In this document: piece after piece, positions 30,623-33,388 of the stretch
Layout: each line of letters starts with the position of its first letter
Numbering within the stretch: position 1 is the stretch's first letter
Source of the DNA: Streptomyces palmae
GTDB taxonomy: Bacteria > Actinomycetota > Actinomycetes > Streptomycetales > Streptomycetaceae
Length of the DNA: 33,388 bases
Reading direction: 5' to 3'
Assembly: GCF_004684805.1 (NCBI RefSeq)
Contig: NZ_SRID01000028.1
Coordinates: 1-33,388, forward strand
The notes under the pieces: model-generated
Database searches by the model: none
What the model was told of the DNA's origin: nothing
The model's input: the letters and a program-made list of their open reading frames with translations, nothing else
Position numbers and translations under genes: made by a program

Positions 30623-31121
30623 CCGCCGGGACCGGGGGGTGGCCCTGGCACGGGCGGCGCGGGCCGGGAACACGCTCGCGCTGCACCAGCTCCTGGACCA
30701 CCTCACCCCGTACATCGCCCGGATCTGCACTCCCATCGCCCTCGCCGACGGACCGGACGCCACCCAGGAGACCCTGCTCGCCGTGTTCCGGTCGCTGCGG
30801 TCCCTGAAGGATCCGCAGGCGCTGTACGGGTGGGTGCGGGCCATCGCCGTGCGGGAGGCGGTACGGATCGCCCAGCGGGCGGCGCGGGCCCACCCCGCCG
30901 AGCTGGCCGACGTACCCGAGCGCGGTGATCCGCAGCTCGCCGCGGACATCGACGACGTACTGGCCCGGCTCTCCCCTGCCCACCGGGCCGTCCTGGTGCT
31001 GCGGGACGTGGAGGGCCTGGACGAGGAGGCCGCGGCCGCGTTGCTCGGCGTCCCGGCCGGCACCGCCAAGTCCCGGCTGCACCGGGCCCGGATGAGCTTC
31101 CGAAAGGCATGGTCCTCATGA
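30612..31121 (+). CDS. ECF-type RNA polymerase sigma factor
   Basis: The 169-residue protein has sigma region 2 (about 20-90; DATQETLLAVFRSLRSLKDP and LYGWVRAIAVREAVRIAQR) and region 4 (about 112-165: LARLSPAHRAVLVLRDVEGL, then EAAAALLGVPAGTAKSRLHRAR). The GTG at 30612 sits inside the 3' end of the DUF3995 gene and its stop overlaps the next gene (ATGA), so the three genes form a coupled operon. Its promoter targets are not readable; no anti-sigma with a classic ZAS motif is encoded nearby. Confidence 0.9.
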   Translation: MTDDRRDRGVALARAARAGNTLALHQLLDHLTPYIARICTPIALADGPDATQETLLAVFRSLRSLKDPQALYGWVRAIAVREAVRIAQRAARAHPAELADVPERGDPQLAADIDDVLARLSPAHRAVLVLRDVEGLDEEAAAALLGVPAGTAKSRLHRARMSFRKAWSS

Positions 31122-31603
31122 CGACGCACGAGATCGACCCGGTGCAGCGGCTGCGCATCATGGCGGCCGGGGTCCGCGGCGCGCGGATCGCCGAGGAGGT
31201 GCTGCCCGCCCCGTTCGAGGAGGTGTGGGCGGTGATGGCGGACCTGGAGGGCGAGTTCGGCCGCTTCCAGCCGGACATGCGGAGGGTGCGGGTGCTGCGG
31301 GTCGCGGGAGACCGGGTCGAGGCGCTGGCCCGCAGCAAGTACGGCTTCCGCGCGCATCTGCGCGGCTTCGTCCGGCCGGGCTGGTGCTGGCTGCAGAGCC
31401 GGTTCCTGGTCATCGGGATGGCGGCAGCCCCGGTGCCGGGACCGGGCGGCGGCACCCGGGTGGCGCTGACCGGCGGTGTCCGGGTCCGCGTCCCGGCGCG
31501 GGCCCCGGCGGTCGTCCCGTACGGCACCGCGTCCGAGCTGTCCCGCGCGATGACCCGCCTCGCGGAACGGGTGGGCGACCGGCGGACGGGCCCGGCAGCG
31601 TGA
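31118..31603 (+). CDS. SRPBCC family (START-like) protein
   Basis: The 161-residue protein resembles the polyketide cyclase/SRPBCC superfamily: IAEEVLPAPFEEVWAVMADL, EGEFGRFQPDMRRVRVL, RAHLRGFVRPGWCWLQSRFL. These helix-grip proteins bind hydrophobic ligands. The ATG at 31118 overlaps the sigma gene's stop by four bases (an ATG at 31109 is possible too). In this operon it may act as a ligand-binding partner or target of the sigma factor; that is inference. Confidence 0.78.
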   Translation: MTTHEIDPVQRLRIMAAGVRGARIAEEVLPAPFEEVWAVMADLEGEFGRFQPDMRRVRVLRVAGDRVEALARSKYGFRAHLRGFVRPGWCWLQSRFLVIGMAAAPVPGPGGGTRVALTGGVRVRVPARAPAVVPYGTASELSRAMTRLAERVGDRRTGPAA

Positions 31604-31850
31604 CCGGACGCCCGTCACGCCGATCACCGCGGGCCGATCCACCGGGGTGAGAGCGGCCCGCCTACGAGATCGGAGGGGCCGAAGTCGACCAGAGTGCGCG
31701 GCAACGGGCCAGGGCAGGGGCTGCTCCGGTGCCCTTCGGCGAGTGCTACCGGGCCCTTGAGGTGGATCGGCCCGGGGAATCCCGCGAGTCGCGATGAGTT
31801 TCGCGGTGTTCAGCGGTCGTACTGTCGAACCCGTCACCGAGGAGGACTCC

Positions 31851-32414
31851 ATGCGCAGCGTGACCTATTCGATGAACGTCTCACTCGACGGCTACATCGT
31901 CGGGCCGGACGGCGGCTTCGACTGGACGGCGCCGGACGAGGACGTCTTCCGCTTCTGGATCGACGAGATCCGGGAGGTCGGCGTCCACCTGCTGGGGCGA
32001 CGGCTGTACGAGACGATGCTGTACTGGGAGACCGCCGATCAGGATCCAACGCTCGACGACGCGGGGCGCGAGTGGACCGCGCTCTGGAACCCGCTCCCCA
32101 AGGTGGTGTTCTCCACCACGCTGACGGCGGTGCGGGGCAGTGCCCGCCTGGCTTCCGGCGGTCCGGCGGAGGAGATCGAGCGGTTGCGGGCCGAGCCGGG
32201 GGAGGGCGACATCGCGATCGGCGGCGCGACCCTGGCCGCCCAGGTGGCCGCATCGGGCCTGATCGACGAGTACCGGACCGTGGTCTACCCGGTGCTGGTC
32301 GGCGGCGGCATTCCGTTCTTCCCCCGGCACGAGCGCCGGGTGAATCTCGAACTCGTCGAGACCCGCCGCTTCGACTCGGGAGTCGTCTACCTCCGCCACC
32401 GCGTGACCCGCTGA
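31851..32414 (+). CDS. RibD-type dihydrofolate reductase family protein
   Basis: The 187-residue protein has the DHFR/RibD C-terminal fold: YSMNVSLDGYIVGPDGGFDW at the start, LLGRRLYETM (46-55) and the nucleotide loop DIAIGGATLAAQ near residue 122, then VVYPVLVGGGIPFF (140-153). Such proteins reduce pterin-like or other heterocycles with NADPH; the substrate is unknown. The ATG at 31851 is clear, preceded by GAGGAGG. It is a single gene. Confidence 0.9.
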   Translation: MRSVTYSMNVSLDGYIVGPDGGFDWTAPDEDVFRFWIDEIREVGVHLLGRRLYETMLYWETADQDPTLDDAGREWTALWNPLPKVVFSTTLTAVRGSARLASGGPAEEIERLRAEPGEGDIAIGGATLAAQVAASGLIDEYRTVVYPVLVGGGIPFFPRHERRVNLELVETRRFDSGVVYLRHRVTR

Positions 32415-32461
32415 CCGGCTGCCCGCCGGGCCCCTTCACGCCTGCCGACGGCCCGGCACCG

Positions 32462-32617
32462 CCCGCTCGCCGTATCGTGCTGTTGACGGTCTTCCGTAAG
32501 ACACGGACGCGCGAAGAACGGCAGGTGCGGCGGGCCTTGTGGGCGTAGAAGGAGTGCGAGGCATCTCACCCGACCGCGGCAACCGTCTATCACCGTACGT
32601 TCGAGGAGCTGGCGTGA
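32462..32617 (+). pseudogene. Truncated HigB-type toxin with an in-frame amber stop
   Basis: The frame reads ARRIVLLTVFRKTRTREERQ, VRRALWA, TAG (32546-32548), then KECEASHPTAATVYHRTFEE, LA and TGA (32615-32617). RIVLLTVFRKTR is the hallmark of the gp49/HigB family of RelE-like toxins. The 5' part is missing (about 70 residues) and TAG replaces probably CAG. The final TGA overlaps the GTG of the antitoxin by four bases, as in intact HigBA operons, so this is a decayed toxin. Confidence 0.8.
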
Positions 32618-32922
32618 CCACTGGCTATCACACCTCGTGGAAGATCCCCGACGAGCGGGCGGATCCGGCCTATGTCGAAGCCGGTGCCGCCATCGCCCTG
32701 GGCCAGGCCGTCTACGACCGGCGCACCGCCCTCGGCATCAGCCAGGCTCTGCTCGCCGAACGAACCGGCCTGACCGTAGACGCCGTCGACCGCATCGAAG
32801 GCGGTGGCACCGTCCCCACGCTCCCCTTGCCGCGCACTCTCGCGATGGCGTTGGACGCCTCACTGGACGTGTCCATCGACACCGACGAGACGCGCCTCGC
32901 CTTCGTGCCGCGTGCTGCCTGA
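32614..32922 (+). CDS. HigA-like XRE antitoxin (orphan)
   Basis: The 102-residue protein has a helix-turn-helix (about 40-62: LGISQALLAERTGLTVDAVD, RIEGG) and the extended DPAYVEAGAAIALG start usual in actinobacterial HigA-type antitoxins. It normally binds HigB and the operon's own promoter. Here its toxin is broken, so the gene may persist as a lone repressor or anti-addiction factor against related modules elsewhere. The GTG at 32614 has GAGGAG upstream, inside the toxin remnant. Confidence 0.87.
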   Translation: MTTGYHTSWKIPDERADPAYVEAGAAIALGQAVYDRRTALGISQALLAERTGLTVDAVDRIEGGGTVPTLPLPRTLAMALDASLDVSIDTDETRLAFVPRAA

Positions 32923-33011
32923 AGGTGCCGGATCTCGGGGAGACCCACCGCGTCGCCCGCGTTCGGCCAGGAGCTGGATCAGGTGGAAGACCAGTGCCGC
33001 CGTATGAGGCT

Positions 33012-33362
33012 TCAGGATTCGCCGGCGGCCGCGGCGCGGAGTTTGGCGGCTCGTTCCAGCGGGTCGTAGTGCGGGCCCACCCCGTCGATCAGCAGCAGGT
33101 CGCCCTCGATGTGGTCGGCGCGCAGGCGCAGGATCGCCTGGTAGGCGGGCGAGTGGTACCAGGCGCGGGCCGCGGCCAGGTCGGGGAACTCGATCAGCAC
33201 CATGCTCCCGGGCCACTCCCCCTCGAGCACCTCCGCCGGAGGGCCGTGGATGACGAAGCGGCCGTGGAAGGGGTCGAGGGTGGCCTGGATCCGCTCCAGG
33301 TACTCGAGGACCTCGGGGTGGTGGCGCCGGGAGCGCAGATGGGCGAAGCCGTAGGCGGGCAT
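33012..33362 (-). CDS. DUF1330 domain-containing protein
   Basis: The 116-residue protein is a ferredoxin-like alpha/beta barrel subunit of the DUF1330 type: MPAYGFAHLRSRRHHPEVLE, GRFVIHGPPAEVLEGEWPGS and LIEFPDLAAARAWYHSPAYQ, then the ILRLRADHIEGDLLLIDG end. The biochemical role of the family is unsettled. The ATG at 33362 has AAGGAG upstream. It is convergent with the antitoxin gene. Confidence 0.9.
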   Translation of the reverse strand: MPAYGFAHLRSRRHHPEVLEYLERIQATLDPFHGRFVIHGPPAEVLEGEWPGSMVLIEFPDLAAARAWYHSPAYQAILRLRADHIEGDLLLIDGVGPHYDPLERAAKLRAAAAGES

Positions 33363-33388
33363 GGGCGGGCTCCTTCGGGTTTCGGGGC

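Noticed and set aside
29033..31852. Nearly 940-codon minus-strand open frame
   Set aside because: It covers the SDR, DUF3995, sigma and SRPBCC genes in antisense; all of those have clear motifs, while this one has none.
31694..32548. 284-codon plus-strand frame overlapping the RibD-type gene
   Set aside because: Only its last 28 codons are meaningful (toxin remnant); the rest is an out-of-frame shadow of the reductase gene.

Overview
The window is chromosomal DNA of a high-GC actinomycete, almost certainly Streptomyces. The evidence is the very GC-rich third codon positions, frequent GTG starts, GGAGG-type ribosome sites, Streptomyces-restricted families (DUF397, Scr1-type XRE regulators, EACC1) and the core gene order DUF4307 - greA - ilvA - metB - msrA. 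No tRNA, rRNA, CRISPR array, IS transposase or replication origin was seen.

Region 1 (1-7747) is conserved housekeeping DNA: a DUF4307 membrane protein, transcript-cleavage factor GreA, threonine deaminase (minus strand), a MarR regulator, a degenerate sigma-like protein coupled to a one-TM protein, cystathionine gamma-synthase (minus strand), a membrane-anchored hypothetical and methionine sulfoxide reductase MsrA. Region 2 (7682-9359) is an accessory insertion. A 39-bp piece of the msrA 3' end, with one mismatch, occurs at both ends of a 1.6-kb segment carrying three small unknown genes, two of them zinc-ribbon-like. This looks like an attachment-site duplication.

Region 3 (9595-18528) holds a kinase-like APH protein, a GNAT enzyme, an ene-reductase remnant, a TetR/membrane-protein pair with two matching palindromes, and the most striking locus: an EACC1 gene followed 16 bp later by a caspase. 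That caspase carries an EF-hand loop and is fused to the zinc-finger and C-terminal substrate-binding parts of DnaJ, with no J domain. Next comes an HxlR-controlled efflux pump plus flavoprotein (divergent), then a nucleotidyltransferase.

Region 4 (18674-24388) is a rearranged regulatory locus. It has an intact GNAT gene, four DUF397 genes produced by tandem (about 398 bp) and segmental (1751-bp offset) duplications, a truncated second GNAT copy abutting a truncated Scr1-type regulator, one intact XRE/DUF397 pair, and a divergent run of five small orphan genes with GTGA overlaps.

Region 5 (24382-33388) carries an MFS pump and a divergent TetR with a perfect palindrome between them, a secreted glycine-rich/SpaA protein with a His-Lys tail, a TetR-SDR pair, a DUF3995 membrane protein - ECF sigma - SRPBCC operon, a RibD-type reductase, a HigA-like antitoxin whose HigB-like toxin is truncated and carries an amber stop, and a DUF1330 protein. 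All functions are inferred by reading the sequence; no database search was run.
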